From: Tetrapisispora phaffii CBS 4417
Lineage: Eukaryota > Ascomycota > Saccharomycetes > Saccharomycetales > Saccharomycetaceae
Assembly: GCF_000236905.1 (NCBI RefSeq)
Contig: NC_016524.1
Span: 1-64,000 of the forward strand
Length of the DNA stretch: 64,000 nucleotides
Direction: 5' to 3'
In this document: positions 31,301 through 43,073 of the stretch, piece after piece
Layout: every line of letters starts with the position of its first letter
Numbering within the stretch: the first letter of the stretch is position 1
Made by a program: the position numbers and the translations under genes
The notes under the pieces: generated by a model
The model's input: only the letters and a program-made list of their open reading frames with translations
The model's database searches: none
Told to the model about the DNA's origin: nothing

Positions 31301-32212
31301 TTCTTTTTTTAAGATAATAAAATCACAAAAGTCGTCTGTGGATACAAAGTTGATTCCAGTTTTTGATTGAAATTCATTAACCGTAGCTGTTAATCTTGCT
31401 ACCTTCAAATCGTACTCGTCAATTTTCTCGTTATTAATTAATGCCTCATTTAGTAACCTCTGATATTCCTGTTTATCGACTATTATTGAACTATTTTTAC
31501 CATATTCTATGTTAATATCACTAGAATGTTCATTTATTTCCCTATTTTTCAAAGATTCAATTTCATTAGTTAGATTCGCTATTAGATAATCTTTTTCCTC
31601 TATTATCTCATCCTTTAATTTTGTCTCGGATTTAAAAGAAGTATCCAAAGCTAATAATTCAGATATTTTCTCTTTTAAATTATCTTTTGTATCATTGTAT
31701 CCTTTCAATAATTTGTCATACTTAGTTTCTAAAATTAATATATCATTTTTCAAATTAATTACTTCTCTGTTCAAACACTGGTTTTTATATTGTTCCTCAT
31801 CATGCAATGTGTTTTCATTATCATTCATAGCCGATAGATCACTTTCCAATTCTCTATTTTTTGATTCCAAACTATTATAAGTAATTGACATTTTTTCCAA
31901 CTCCAACTTTGTATGCAGGTTGTTACACTTCTCTTGTTCTAACTTAACTTCCAATTCAGATATTTTGTCGGCCAATTGTGTCTTCTCATTTGTAACTCTA
32001 TTATACTTAAGAGTTATATTATTCAATTGTTCATGTAATGTCTGCAAATCGGTAGAATCATTATCTGCATTCTCATCATGTCGCAGAACAATCTTGTCTC
32101 CGTCCACTTTTGATTTCAATTGTTCCAAAATATTTTCATTCAAGGACAGAAGCTCTGAGGTAGGAATATTATAGTATGACGAAAGTTTGAATAAATCATA
32201 CCCTGTAGCCAT
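28358..32212 (-). CDS. MLP1/MLP2: Nuclear pore basket coiled-coil protein (Mlp1/Mlp2 type), short form
   Basis: A 1284-residue protein from the ATG at 32212; the longer frame begins at a TTG and is not used. It is almost wholly coiled coil to about residue 1080, followed by an acidic, Ser/Thr-rich tail with scattered phenylalanines such as FSPLAMENPF and AFSFGSNPF, and a basic end, SSETKKTKF. Conserved blocks include FIILKKEIQKLEGQRDLLQ, IQFMLISNSIQND and DRFNRLKKQANARLHSSK. S. cerevisiae Mlp1 and Mlp2 are about 1875 and 1679 residues. The charged coil between the FNRLKKQAN block and the tail, and part of the central coil, are missing here. The frame is continuous, so this looks like a genuine shortening. 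The protein tethers mRNA surveillance and silencing factors to the basket. Its position before RPL40 matches both paralogous regions. Confidence 0.9.
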   Translation of the reverse strand: MATGYDLFKLSSYYNIPTSELLSLNENILEQLKSKVDGDKIVLRHDENADNDSTDLQTLHEQLNNITLKYNRVTNEKTQLADKISELEVKLEQEKCNNLHTKLELEKMSITYNSLESKNRELESDLSAMNDNENTLHDEEQYKNQCLNREVINLKNDILILETKYDKLLKGYNDTKDNLKEKISELLALDTSFKSETKLKDEIIEEKDYLIANLTNEIESLKNREINEHSSDINIEYGKNSSIIVDKQEYQRLLNEALINNEKIDEYDLKVARLTATVNEFQSKTGINFVSTDDFCDFIILKKEIQKLEGQRDLLQEKLEYLIHELENHAPELNNQYDKINELELLLSKEKNTSEHFKTTIKEIENEKKNIISRLKLSDDKIETLREENNDLTNQIQFMLISNSIQNDKYGELTENEIKFIKALREKGTETSFNELYNSQDIISDRLIRFESVISLQQKNMELIKTLRLITKKLDNQEHELRAKWEAENDDVLNEAKEEILKVVSESDKLKEKISELQQQLNANRPVSHEKNGHESVLAENKLYTEGDRLILDELKNNIPEFTKQASNIISMNFDQLTSLYNKNLELTADRLKAYQSRDITQKKLDLLQDKYDYLSISNEKLKEHMEVIKDTIRRKDETLNSTIANHVDCKASLLSVTNDMNSLMTKYDELKYLKDQQSRITNELKMEREQLKMELLNIKTVQIQSDLESAEYKASVASKINDLEITNSNLSKDLRTKEQELQDFISTKNRELDWYQKKFDIFSTMLKRVAEGNDNNDDIPVKTENINSSDSFVLDNFSEQVEGDDTSSKERSPSCNNISVFRVKDPMKPLSNNNTDNVTSSNINFKTSSDLNNDFELLFNEYKVIEKELEKAKNEIMRTSGDAQELEKLSELLLSRDQEHSSLMKSNRQLQEKLNDSEKHIEQMDMEIKKLNDSILEYQKNTLNITSEITLLRNRCKELENKLKEASLQSDFKEKYEMKSKENDENIDRFNRLKKQANARLHSSKEEQNALNEQISSLKKDLAEVQSKLEVQSKTVQELETQIKSTEADSRSRSTSIPKSQNQSLDKQDTKLITDEDSNVIPQSTQEEDIKIKDVKTLDSEVSGSGVNLKNNAPEEKIIPVISNEHICTMESHTINNNPVKESVDMLSNEESPSKMESDTTTTKPSFLPNQNLTQPSVTSSFTFSPLAMENPFTSPNNAKTPTSSFGMKPAFSFGSNPFTSNTNSLGTKMSTPDSNSTGGLFSQKNDESKDTASQESSAIDTNAGKRNSESEDNSSETKKTKF

Positions 32213-33467
32213 TGTGTGATAAAGGTAAAATAAAAGCAAAAACTATTGGATGGATATTAATATGAATTGCCTTTATTCGAAATTACCGAGATTTAATTAT
32301 AAATCTGAAACAAAATGAAGCTTTTCCCGTCTGATGACTGTAATTACCTGATGCTTGATGTAAACGACTAACGGTAAACACAGAATAATGTAAAATGAAT
32401 TTCAGCTTATCTTAATACCAAACATTTACATATTAGTATAATTGTATTTAAGGCTATTTTACTTTTATGTTATTATTATTTATTGTGTGGATTTTTAAGA
32501 AATGAAAAATTGAAGAAAAAAATGAAAATGAAAACAAAACCTCTGACCCGGACACATAACAGGACTGCACAACACCCAGACATTATTACCCATTACATAC
32601 ACCCAGACATTATAGATTAAAAAACATACGATTTTTTACTCAAAACAAAAAAGATGAAATATACGTTTTTGCGGTGTTTTCAAGTTCAAGAATTACCGCG
32701 TCTCTTTTACCAAATTACAGTTCGCACGCATCTCTGGTAATGCTTGCATCGGCCTAGGATTGTCTTGTCCTTTACGTGAAGTACTTCCCTCCACACGGGC
32801 AACCAGGTTAAAGCTCTTCCTATCACGACGTATTGCTAGACGGAGCTGCCCGTAAACCTCTTTCTAATTCTCTGTCTGTGAAGAGGATCCCGTCTGGTTC
32901 AACTGCCCAATTACCAGCAATGTATGTTTCCTTCCCCCAGTGAGGAAAGAGCAACTGGGTTGATAGAACATTGAAGCTGTCTTTAGATGGAATTTGTTGT
33001 CATTGGCTAAGAGATGCCTGTACTTTTCAATGTCCATGAAACTTTTCATAGTGGAATATTTCACCTCATCGCTATGAAATTGTAGGTTTATAGTGGTTAG
33101 ATGATGAATTATCGAATTAATTTCCTTCACTAGGAAGAACTGCAATCATTTCTAGTGATTATGAATAAAATCAAAAGGCTATCTCTGTATCATTAAACAA
33201 TTTTTTTGTTTTGTGTGTCTCTTCAAGCTATGCTTCTGTGTAATTTGGCTAACGTCTTCTTTTCCATTGACTTAACATATTGGGTTGCACTCGATAGTAA
33301 TCACTTCAGTTGTGTTTTTTTCTTCACTACAGTTAGTAAAATACATATTACATGTAGTTTATATAGATTGTGCATATGCACTTTTATATATAAGAGCAAC
33401 TCTGCTTTTCAATTGAATTTATCGTTTTATTCAATTTAAGAGAAGCCAGAAGAACCGAACAAGAAAG
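32213..33467. other. Divergent MLP-RPL40 region with GC-richer island
   Basis: 1.25 kb. Two identical Rap1-like sites lie at 32572-32584 and 32599-32611. A GC-richer island at about 32690-32990 follows. On the minus strand the island reads as stop-bounded peptides of protein-like composition in successive frames; none starts with ATG in a sensible place. No known structural RNA is recognised. From 33150 to the RPL40 start the DNA is T-rich. Confidence 0.5.
32572..32611 (+). promoter_or_regulatory. Paired Rap1-like sites
   Basis: The 13-mer ACACCCAGACATT occurs twice, at 32572-32584 and 32599-32611, 27 bases apart. It differs from the Rap1 consensus ACACCCRYACAYM at one position. Tandem Rap1 sites are typical of ribosomal protein promoters. 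The pair is about 860 bases upstream of RPL40 exon 1, unusually far, and about 360 bases upstream of MLP on the other side. Confidence 0.5.
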
Positions 33468-34482
<1,015 letters not shown>

Positions 34483-34874
34483 TCGATTTGTTCTACAATA
34501 TCACTGTTTTCTTCATATATTATATTTTATATTAAAACGACTATATGTATACATAGAGTATTTTATGTAAATTCTGTTACTTTAATTTAAATCATTTAAA
34601 TCATTTATGTCTTATTTTAATTGAATATGAAATATGTATTGTAAACCTGCAATCCATGAACAAAATCATTTATATCTAAATTTAGCATGTCAGCCACACT
34701 GGTTGTATTTACATTCAAATGTCATTTAGAATATATAGGTATACGCTTCAATTTTAATAATATGCTAAAATTGTTTTTAATTTAATGTATGTGTATTCAG
34801 TGTCTCTTAATGCAAATAGGGAATCTGAAAAATAATAATGCTACAATTACATAACCATTGAATAAATACATACT
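34483..34874. other. Convergent RPL40-SLN1 spacer
   Basis: 392 AT-rich bases between two stop codons. No gene or named element is seen. Confidence 0.6.
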
Positions 34875-37800
34875 CTATAAATCATTTGGTGGATTCTGAA
34901 ATTCTTTAATAATCTCCTTTAGTTCAAATCTTTTAATTGGCTTGGCTAAAAATGCATTCATTCCTGAGTTTTCACATTCTTTTTTATTGCTATCATCTGC
35001 AAATGCGGTTAAAGCAACAATCGGATATGGATAATTTAATTCATTACGTATGACTCTTGTTGCTGTGTGGCCATCAACATTAGGCATTTGGATATCCATA
35101 AAGATTATATCAAATTTATCTTTCTCTGATATTTTCTTTTTGACGATGTCGATAGCTTCTTGGCCATCGACAGCATATTCAATAGTCTTAATTTTCTCTA
35201 ACTTTAATAGCCGTTTTATAACTTCTTGATTGACCATGTTATCTTCAACGATAAGGACTTTAAAATCATGTTGGTCGATATTATCTTCGCTAATAGTTAT
35301 ATGTGTTGGTTTTAGAGTTTTACTTTTAGCCTCAGCATTTAAGGTCGTCTGACCATTCGTATTTGCATCATCATTTTTTTCAGCAGCTTTTGATGGTATG
35401 CCACGTGAAGTTACTTTATCAGTTTTAAAGTTCACTTTTCTATTCTTCTTACTATTGAAGTTGAATTCGTCTTCAAAAGCTTTCTCGGTTTCGCTAAAAA
35501 TAATTTTTCTCTCCTGTAATAAGGGAACAGTAAAGGTAAATTTACTCCCCAACCCAGTTGTTGAATCTAATTCCATAGTGCCGTGCATTATTGAAGCGAG
35601 CTGCCTGCATATAGATAAACCTAGACCTGTCCCACCGTATTGTCTAGATAATGTTTGATCACCTTGAACAAAAGGCTCAAATACAGACTTTTGAAGAGTT
35701 GGTGATATACCTGGCCCAGTATCCTCAACATCCACTGATATTACCCATTTTTTGGGCTTGGGTATAGGTACACCTAATAGCTCTTGGCCAGGATTTTTGT
35801 TCTCATAATATGATCCCATTATGTTTTCTTCAGAATAATCTGAAATTGTTGAGTCATCTGACTTAATTTCGGTCTTGATATTATCATTCTCATCAGTTTT
35901 TGAGCAATAATCATGTATGGAAGAAGACCCGCCTGCAAAAGATATTTTATCCGATATGGGTTCTGTTGGAATTGCATCATTGTCGCCAGTGAAACTAGTA
36001 CCCTCTTTTATATAGACTTTGTCATAATTATTTAAACTGCTTTTTTCCTCATCGTATTCCCCGAGCAGTTTAATTCTAACATCAACATTCCCATCAATTG
36101 GCGTAAATTTTAAGGCATTTGATACCAAATTCATAATGACTTGAATGATTCTATTACTATCACCAAAAAATACCATTGTTCTTATCAAATTTGGAGAAAT
36201 TAAGATTGAAAAGTTAACACCTTGATCCTTCGCAATTTTACCGAATATTGACTTTATTTGGAGGGCAATATCGTGAATACAAAAATGAATCTTTTCTAAC
36301 TTTGTCTTCTGTAAGACATTTTTAGAAAAAGTTAACAATTCTGTCAATATATGCAATAGCAATTCACCAGATCGGTAAATTAATTTTAAACTACCTTGAA
36401 GCTTCTCATTGTCATCTTCTTCTAAGGCGATAGCGGTCATACCCAAAATACCATTTAGCGGTGTCCTCAATTCATGGGAAATATTAGCTATGAAGACAGT
36501 CTTAGCTTCGTTTGTAGCTTCTGCTACTATTTTTGCAGCTTCTAATTCTTTGGTTCTAGCCTTTACTCTTTCTTCTAACAGATTAGAATGTTCATCTAAA
36601 GAGTCTGCCATTATATTAAAAGTTTCTTTCAACTCTGTTAATTCATCTGTTATATATGTAGAATGGACTGGTACTCTTACAGTCTTGGTATCATTATTAA
36701 CAATAAAATTAGTAGACGTAGGCGACAGCATTCCAGACCGAGAAGAAAACCCTAAAATTTTTCTTAATGTAGTGAATATCGATTTGGAAGCTATATTTGA
36801 CAAAGATTTGGAACGCTCGTCCTCTGTACAAGTTGGAAGGCTTTTCTCTTTCTCATTAGTATAGCCATCGAGATCTGAAAGATCTATGGTAGTACGCGTG
36901 CTTGTATTATCTTGACTAGTTCTATCGCTTAAATTTTCATAATACGGCCTCAATCCTCTTCCTCTAGATATGAGTTCCGTAGCTTGTTTTAGTTTTATTA
37001 TAGGCTTCACTATATAATAGGACATAATGAAAGTGACAAAACATACTACTGCAGCAATGCCCACAACAGTTCCAGATATAATTTTAGTTAATTTCACCGT
37101 CGATGAAGTGAACACTGATTCAGGTTGTGACACAACTGCAACCCAATTTGCTAATGAAAATGTACATGTTGAATAACCAACAGCAACTAAACTACTGTAA
37201 AAAAAGGTTGTACTAGAAACTGACCCAGTGGTATCTTCCGTAAATGCATCAAAAAGAAAACTATTGTTAGATAGTGGATAAAATATATCAATCACGCTTG
37301 CATCAGATCCATATGGTGGAAATACAAAATGATAACCATCTGCGTATGTAGTGGAATTTCGATATTTAGCTGAAATAATAGCAACATTCGAATTTTCCAA
37401 CGCTGTCGTGTCATTAAAAACCGCAACAATACTAGAAGCCCCTGTTATAATTGTGACATAGCCATAAACTCTTGAATCAGATAATATAATGGAAGGGTTA
37501 CCAAATATCGGTAAAGAGAGTGACATCAAATAATTAGATGTATTGAGAACTGGGTCAGTTAAAAAACCAATAGTTCCAATAGAGGCTGGTAATCGTTCAT
37601 CACTTGACAAAGGTGTTAATTGTCTTATAATGTCATCTGGTATATGAGCACCTGTACCATTATTTGATACGTTGTATATTTCCATAAAATTTGTATCATA
37701 AATTGTTGCTCTAGAAAATATTGATGACGAGGTAAGAAATGCACTAACGGAACTTATACTTTCAACCCAATTTTCAGTTGTTTTATTACCAGAAAAATAA

Positions 37801-38081
37801 CGAATCAAAGCATCTGTTAATACATCATTATCTCTGAACCATATACTTTGATAATAAAGATAATTTAATGATTGATCTAATTGTGAAGATTTCAGCTGTG
37901 CAGCGATGAATAGTTGTTCAGCTCGTAGGCTCTTGTAATTGTTTGTGAAGTAAACACCAGTACTGATAGATAAAATTAGTAATGATATAATGGACACAAT
38001 ACAGCATAAAGTTATTAATTGTGCCCTAAGATTCATTGGATAAGGTGGACTAGTCGCCAACCGTAGATTTTTTAAGTTCAT
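34875..38081 (-). CDS. SLN1: Osmosensing hybrid histidine kinase Sln1
   Basis: A 1068-residue plasma-membrane hybrid kinase at the head of the HOG pathway (Sln1-Ypd1-Ssk1/Skn7). Membrane segment 1 is at about 21-44 and segment 2 at about 335-360, with an extracellular sensor between them. A linker and coiled coil follow. The phospho-accepting histidine is His536 in ISHELRTPLNG. The ATP-binding domain shows the N box (NLVSNALKFTP), G1 box (DTGPGIS) and G2 box (GTGLGLSI). The receiver domain begins at VLIVEDN, with the phospho-accepting Asp996 in FMDIQMP and Lys in AKPIK. It is shorter than S. cerevisiae Sln1 (about 1220), mainly in linkers. Its place after RPL40 matches YIL147C. Confidence 0.97.
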   Translation of the reverse strand: MNLKNLRLATSPPYPMNLRAQLITLCCIVSIISLLILSISTGVYFTNNYKSLRAEQLFIAAQLKSSQLDQSLNYLYYQSIWFRDNDVLTDALIRYFSGNKTTENWVESISSVSAFLTSSSIFSRATIYDTNFMEIYNVSNNGTGAHIPDDIIRQLTPLSSDERLPASIGTIGFLTDPVLNTSNYLMSLSLPIFGNPSIILSDSRVYGYVTIITGASSIVAVFNDTTALENSNVAIISAKYRNSTTYADGYHFVFPPYGSDASVIDIFYPLSNNSFLFDAFTEDTTGSVSSTTFFYSSLVAVGYSTCTFSLANWVAVVSQPESVFTSSTVKLTKIISGTVVGIAAVVCFVTFIMSYYIVKPIIKLKQATELISRGRGLRPYYENLSDRTSQDNTSTRTTIDLSDLDGYTNEKEKSLPTCTEDERSKSLSNIASKSIFTTLRKILGFSSRSGMLSPTSTNFIVNNDTKTVRVPVHSTYITDELTELKETFNIMADSLDEHSNLLEERVKARTKELEAAKIVAEATNEAKTVFIANISHELRTPLNGILGMTAIALEEDDNEKLQGSLKLIYRSGELLLHILTELLTFSKNVLQKTKLEKIHFCIHDIALQIKSIFGKIAKDQGVNFSILISPNLIRTMVFFGDSNRIIQVIMNLVSNALKFTPIDGNVDVRIKLLGEYDEEKSSLNNYDKVYIKEGTSFTGDNDAIPTEPISDKISFAGGSSSIHDYCSKTDENDNIKTEIKSDDSTISDYSEENIMGSYYENKNPGQELLGVPIPKPKKWVISVDVEDTGPGISPTLQKSVFEPFVQGDQTLSRQYGGTGLGLSICRQLASIMHGTMELDSTTGLGSKFTFTVPLLQERKIIFSETEKAFEDEFNFNSKKNRKVNFKTDKVTSRGIPSKAAEKNDDANTNGQTTLNAEAKSKTLKPTHITISEDNIDQHDFKVLIVEDNMVNQEVIKRLLKLEKIKTIEYAVDGQEAIDIVKKKISEKDKFDIIFMDIQMPNVDGHTATRVIRNELNYPYPIVALTAFADDSNKKECENSGMNAFLAKPIKRFELKEIIKEFQNPPNDL

Positions 38082-38724
38082 GTTATATTAATTTCATATA
38101 TATATGCATATATGCAGAAGGTATCGTAACCAAGAAAAAAAATAGGCGATAAATAAATGAATTATATCTCAAAAATGTTTCGTGATTCTCAATAAAAGTT
38201 ATTGCACTGCATATACTTAATTATTGGATCTCAAATGCAAACTTTATATAAAAGTTTCAGAATGGTTAGCTTAGCGACTGAATAATTAATGATATTATAG
38301 TATTCTTCTCTAATGAACTATCTCTCCTCGAATAAATATTACTTCTATATTTATATAGTTTATTCTAGATTTTTGTATGTAAGGCTGAATCGTGCTTTAT
38401 ATTTTATTCATTTTTCTCAATATTCAAAATAAAGAGCATCGGAGATTTCAAATATATTTATGACGGACCTTGAGATTCTGCGGAAAGTGTTAGAAAAATT
38501 GCTGTATTTATAAAAATTGCTAATATATTTCGAAGTGTCTCAGGCAAGACATAATACCATTAATGAAAATAAGAACCACAAGAAATGATTTGGGAAATAT
38601 TATAATCATGTCACATTATTATCAGATGGTCTATAAAAGTTTTTGCTTAATAGTGGGATGGGAAAGTTTCGCTAAAGTGAAACTATTATTTTTATAAAAA
38701 ATATCACATTTAAGTAAAGCGTGC
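38082..38724. other. SLN1 promoter and PAN6 3' region
   Basis: 643 AT-rich bases; a short TATA/ATATGC repeat lies just upstream of SLN1 (38095-38115). No gene is seen. Confidence 0.5.
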
Positions 38725-39654
38725 TTATTGGCAAATAATATTGTCAATCAATCTTACAACGGTACTCTTGTCATGGCGATCGGTAACATAAACTGCACAG
38801 CTGATGACAATCTTTGCTTTGACATCTTCGGAGGTAATGTTCTCTAACTCTTGCAAAGTATCCCATTTAGCAAATGATAAGTAGTCGACATTGAAATCGC
38901 CGGATTCTATTAAAGGCTTCCAGATATCTAAAACAGTAGAAGTAATCTTACTATGACTCAATGATTCTCCCAAATCGATTAGCTTCAATTTCTCAGATGC
39001 GTCATTAAGGCCTTTGAATATGTTTGTCGAAAGTTCTAAGGTTTCATCACATAAATATTTGTTTCTGCTACTCAATGCAAGACCGTCAGCATTTCTGACA
39101 ATTGGAACTAATATTAATTTAGTGTTCATGAATAATTCATTTACCATGACGTCCAAAACTTTAAACTGTTGAATATCTTTTTGTCCAAAGTAAGCGAAAT
39201 CCGGAGAAACGATATTTAGAAGTTTCATTACAACAGTGGCGACACCACGAAAAAAGTTTGGTCTAGTTGTACCTTCCAGCATTTCACTGATGCCTAGAAC
39301 AGTTACAAATGGGCCATGTTGCTTTTCTACATCCAATGGAATCCCTTGTGGGTAGAGTTCTTTCGCAGTTGGAGCAAATAATGCATCCACACCTAATGAT
39401 TCTAGCAATTTAACATCGTTTTCCATTGTCCTTGGATATTGATCTAAATCTTCATCAGGTGCAAATTGAGATGGATTGACAAAAATGCTAACAACTGTAA
39501 AATCATTTTCTTTCTTTGAATTCCTGATTAAAGTGGCATGACCTTGATGTAAACAACCCATTGTTGGTACGAAACCAATTGTAACCTTTTCACGACAGCC
39601 AATTTCATTCTTTCGCCACTGAATAACGTCAGCAACTTTATTGAATGTCTTCAT
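38725..39654 (-). CDS. PAN6: Pantoate-beta-alanine ligase (pantothenate synthetase)
   Basis: A 309-residue cytosolic enzyme that joins pantoate and beta-alanine using ATP to make pantothenate, the precursor of CoA. The start is the ATG at 39654, giving MKTFNKVADVIQWRK, the same length as S. cerevisiae Pan6; the open frame extends 16 codons upstream but only to a TTG. Family signatures are VPTMGCLHQGHATLI with the HxGH-type adenylylation motif, SIFVNPSQFAPDEDLDQYPRT, the FRGVATVV loop, YFGQKDIQQF and a later KMSKS-like LSSRNKYL. It lies between SLN1 and SSL2 as in S. cerevisiae, but NDC80, normally next, is absent. Confidence 0.96.
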   Translation of the reverse strand: MKTFNKVADVIQWRKNEIGCREKVTIGFVPTMGCLHQGHATLIRNSKKENDFTVVSIFVNPSQFAPDEDLDQYPRTMENDVKLLESLGVDALFAPTAKELYPQGIPLDVEKQHGPFVTVLGISEMLEGTTRPNFFRGVATVVMKLLNIVSPDFAYFGQKDIQQFKVLDVMVNELFMNTKLILVPIVRNADGLALSSRNKYLCDETLELSTNIFKGLNDASEKLKLIDLGESLSHSKITSTVLDIWKPLIESGDFNVDYLSFAKWDTLQELENITSEDVKAKIVISCAVYVTDRHDKSTVVRLIDNIICQ

Positions 39655-40502
39655 GGTAATTACAATATAAACTTTGCTGAAAAATGTTGTTGTGGATGTC
39701 AATTTTAAAATATATATAGTTTAGAACTTAAATAGTCAATTAACTTTCTTTATCTTTCTTGGTAATCTTTTTTAATAATTCATATTCGATATCATAATCG
39801 GAACTTCATGCGCTAACTGCTTTTACTTTACTAATGAATCATCCAAATTGAAAAAGTTTAAAAATGCAGGAAGTAAGCAATTAATTAATGGTTGAGTAGT
39901 AGATCATATCATTGGTTATGAATTGTGAAAATGAATTCAATAAAAGCAGGTACTACAGTTCATCTGTCTAATTTATTTAATAAGCTCATGAGTTATAAAA
40001 TTTGATTTATTTTTGTCTTTTTTTTTGATTAAATACACGAACATTTTGAAATATAATTACAAAGTTGAAGCAAGATTTATGAACTGATAGATAAAAAAAA
40101 TATAAACTGTTTATTCTTTTAGCTACTAAACAAAGTCGCTCTATTATTTATTTACTGAGATATTGTAAATGTCCTTAATATCTTCCGATTTAATGACATG
40201 TTATCCCAAATTAATGACTTATTTTATTTAATTTAGTCTTTGATATGTACTCTTTTTGAATAAAATTGTCTAATTTATTCGTCCTTGATTCTTAATGTGA
40301 TTTTTTACCAAAGCTAGTAAATGAAGACTATTTTTACCAAACAAATTCAAACGCTCTTGAAAACTTCTCATCATTTAGACAAACTTTTGACCATTAATTT
40401 ACCCATTATGTTTGTTTTTTAAATATTTTTTTGATGTTTCAGATTTTTTATTTTTTGATGCCATTATTTTTATGCTTGTCTTTATAATTTTATTCTTATA
40501 AC
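39655..40502. other. PAN6 promoter and SSL2 3' region
   Basis: 848 AT-rich bases with T-runs near 40015-40025 and 40400-40450. S. cerevisiae has NDC80 here; I see no open frame or remnant of it. Confidence 0.5.
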
Positions 40503-43073
40503 TTATTTCTTTAAGTTCTTATAATACATTTTACGAATCAATGGATGATGTTCCTTCAATTCCTTATTTTTATTGGTTGAATATTCCATGTATGCCATAT
40601 CTTCACCTCCCGCTAAACCAGCCAAAGAACCTTCACCTCTATGAATCCTAGATTTACCTTTTTTATGTGAATGTCCACCACGGCCAATAGTATTATCGGC
40701 ATCATCACCAACTTCAAGACCCGCTGCTTCTTCATTCTTCAATAACACCTCTTGTAATAATTCCCTACGTTCTCTTGCAAGCGCATATGCTAAATTTGGT
40801 AATAACTCCATACCATGTAAATGTGTGATAACTTTGAATGCATAACCTTGATCGACTAAAAAGGCTTGTCTTTTAGTTGAGTAATACATTTCTTGAGTAT
40901 CTTTTGAGACAAGAGAATAGAAAAAGGCATTGAAACCTTCATCGTTACGTCTCTTAGCCCTCAAAATTCTACCCAAACGTTGAGCTTCTTGACGACGTGA
41001 ACCATAATGAGATGATATCTGGATCAGACAAGTAGCTTCTGGTAAATCAATAGAGGTGTCACCAACTTTCGATAAGAAAATTGTATTAATTTGATCGTTG
41101 TATTGGAAATTTTGCAAGATATTCATACGTTCTTGTTGTGGAGTAGAACCATAAATAAATGGCTTACCTAATTTCAATGCATATTCTTGTAAGGCGTACA
41201 CGTTATCTGAAAAAACGATAATTTTGTCACCTCTACGTTCATGGTATTGAATTAAAAATTGACATGCTTGAAATTTAGTTGGATTCATGATATATAGTAG
41301 CATTCTCTTTCTGGCAGTCTCTCTAAGATATTCTTGATAAAATTCAGCTGTCATAGGACACCAAACTTCTGCACATTGAACATTGGCAATATGACCTTTC
41401 TGAGATAGCTCCATCCAATTTGCTTCGTAAAGTTTTGGTCCAATCAAGAAATTCAAATCACTGATTTTGTCATCTTCTCTGACTAGAGTTGCTGTTAAAC
41501 CCAATTTTGCATGTGCTGCGATTGCAGTAACAACTCTACGGAACATTGCTGCAGGAACAACATGCACTTCATCTAAAATAATGAAACCCCATTCTCTACC
41601 TGTTAAGAAATCCATAACTTTTTGAGAATCGTGGGATCTATTTCTTGTGTTGGCAACCATAGAATATGTTGAAACAACCAAACCAGATTCAGTTTGGAAC
41701 ATTTCTTTGTTATCAGATGTGAAAACAGCACAATTTTCTGGTTGCAATGTACACCATTGTAAAAATTGTTGTCTCCATTGCATAACACTAACAGAGGACG
41801 TACATAAAACAATAACAGATTTTTTAATGGTACATGCAGCAGTAATACCGACTAAAGTTTTACCAGCACCACAAGGTAAAACGATAATACCACTTCTTGC
41901 ACGACCATTACCAAACATTTTACTTAGCGATTTTTCTTGATATGGTCTAATTTGAGTAGAAGGTTTTAAATCTATATCCAGATCAGGGTTTCTATTATCA
42001 TTTCTGAAATCATATTCTTCTAAAACTGGATAATCAATTTCTTGACATCTTTTTTTCACCAATTCAACAGATTGATTTGCAATTTCAAAAGCATGAACAG
42101 CATCGAGATCGTCATCTTCTTCTTCCAGTTCATTATCACCGCCTACAACTGCACTGAACACAGACTCTACATCATCTGGGTTTACATTTCTCTCTATGGC
42201 AGAAACTTCCCCATCTTTTCGTATTATTCCTTGATTCTGTTGGTTTTGGTCAGCGTCAATTCTTAGAGGACCAATAACTGAATCTTTAAGTAACATTTGT
42301 AAAATTTCAGCTTGAGATGTTTCAACGAAATATCTATTATGTTTAATAACTAACTTAACTTTACCATATGAGACCGTTGCACTCTTGATAAAGTTAATAA
42401 TAGATGGAGCCACTGGGACTTTCGATAATCTATCCAAGACGGAAACAATATCCTCTGTTTCTAAACCCACAGAGACAGCTGCGTATAATGAATATGCAGT
42501 GATCCTATATTCATGAATATGTGAAGGTCTACTAACCGGTTCTGCAATAGTCACCAAAAAATCTTGAGCCTGTTCTGCTAAAGGAGAAAAACTTTCCAAA
42601 ATAACTCTACCGTCACTTGGTGAAATCCAAATTGGTCTTGAAGCGTGATCAGGTCTTAACTTCAAGTAACTGAAATCATGGCTCCTAAACATTGAGGAAA
42701 CAGCATCAGGTTGAAAGTCAGCTGGTAAGTCGGTATTGCTGTTACTATATAAAAAATTTTGATCCTTTGCTGCCAATCTACCTATTGTCCCTGAATTAGT
42801 ATTCTTTTTTGATCTTCCTCTTTTGGTTACGTTCTTCTTTTGTCTCATTCTAGAAGTAGGAGGATGAGTCACTGAATCCTTATCATAATCCAAATCATTT
42901 GTATCATCTTGTTGAATAACATCATCATGGCCAACATCATTATTTTCATTTCCAGAGAAGACATTATCATCAGTAGCATCCGATTCTGAATCAGAAAAGA
43001 AAGATTGACTCATAGCTGGAAAGTTAACAGCCTTTTCTTCAGCCTTAACCTTGTCATCTTCGACACTAGTCAT
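40503..43073 (-). CDS. SSL2: TFIIH DNA translocase/helicase Ssl2 (XPB/Rad25)
   Basis: An 856-residue XPB family protein, a TFIIH subunit that opens promoter DNA for RNA polymerase II and acts in nucleotide excision repair. The N-terminal 110 residues are acidic then basic and disordered. A damage-recognition-like domain follows. Motif I (PCGAGKT) is near residue 400, motif II DEVH near 500 and the RED motif (LVREDDKI) near 527. The C-terminal helicase lobe has [24 protein letters not shown] and the motif VI block [15 protein letters not shown]. cerevisiae Ssl2 is about 843 residues. It is expected to be essential. Confidence 0.98.
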   Translation of the reverse strand: MTSVEDDKVKAEEKAVNFPAMSQSFFSDSESDATDDNVFSGNENNDVGHDDVIQQDDTNDLDYDKDSVTHPPTSRMRQKKNVTKRGRSKKNTNSGTIGRLAAKDQNFLYSNSNTDLPADFQPDAVSSMFRSHDFSYLKLRPDHASRPIWISPSDGRVILESFSPLAEQAQDFLVTIAEPVSRPSHIHEYRITAYSLYAAVSVGLETEDIVSVLDRLSKVPVAPSIINFIKSATVSYGKVKLVIKHNRYFVETSQAEILQMLLKDSVIGPLRIDADQNQQNQGIIRKDGEVSAIERNVNPDDVESVFSAVVGGDNELEEEDDDLDAVHAFEIANQSVELVKKRCQEIDYPVLEEYDFRNDNRNPDLDIDLKPSTQIRPYQEKSLSKMFGNGRARSGIIVLPCGAGKTLVGITAACTIKKSVIVLCTSSVSVMQWRQQFLQWCTLQPENCAVFTSDNKEMFQTESGLVVSTYSMVANTRNRSHDSQKVMDFLTGREWGFIILDEVHVVPAAMFRRVVTAIAAHAKLGLTATLVREDDKISDLNFLIGPKLYEANWMELSQKGHIANVQCAEVWCPMTAEFYQEYLRETARKRMLLYIMNPTKFQACQFLIQYHERRGDKIIVFSDNVYALQEYALKLGKPFIYGSTPQQERMNILQNFQYNDQINTIFLSKVGDTSIDLPEATCLIQISSHYGSRRQEAQRLGRILRAKRRNDEGFNAFFYSLVSKDTQEMYYSTKRQAFLVDQGYAFKVITHLHGMELLPNLAYALARERRELLQEVLLKNEEAAGLEVGDDADNTIGRGGHSHKKGKSRIHRGEGSLAGLAGGEDMAYMEYSTNKNKELKEHHPLIRKMYYKNLKK

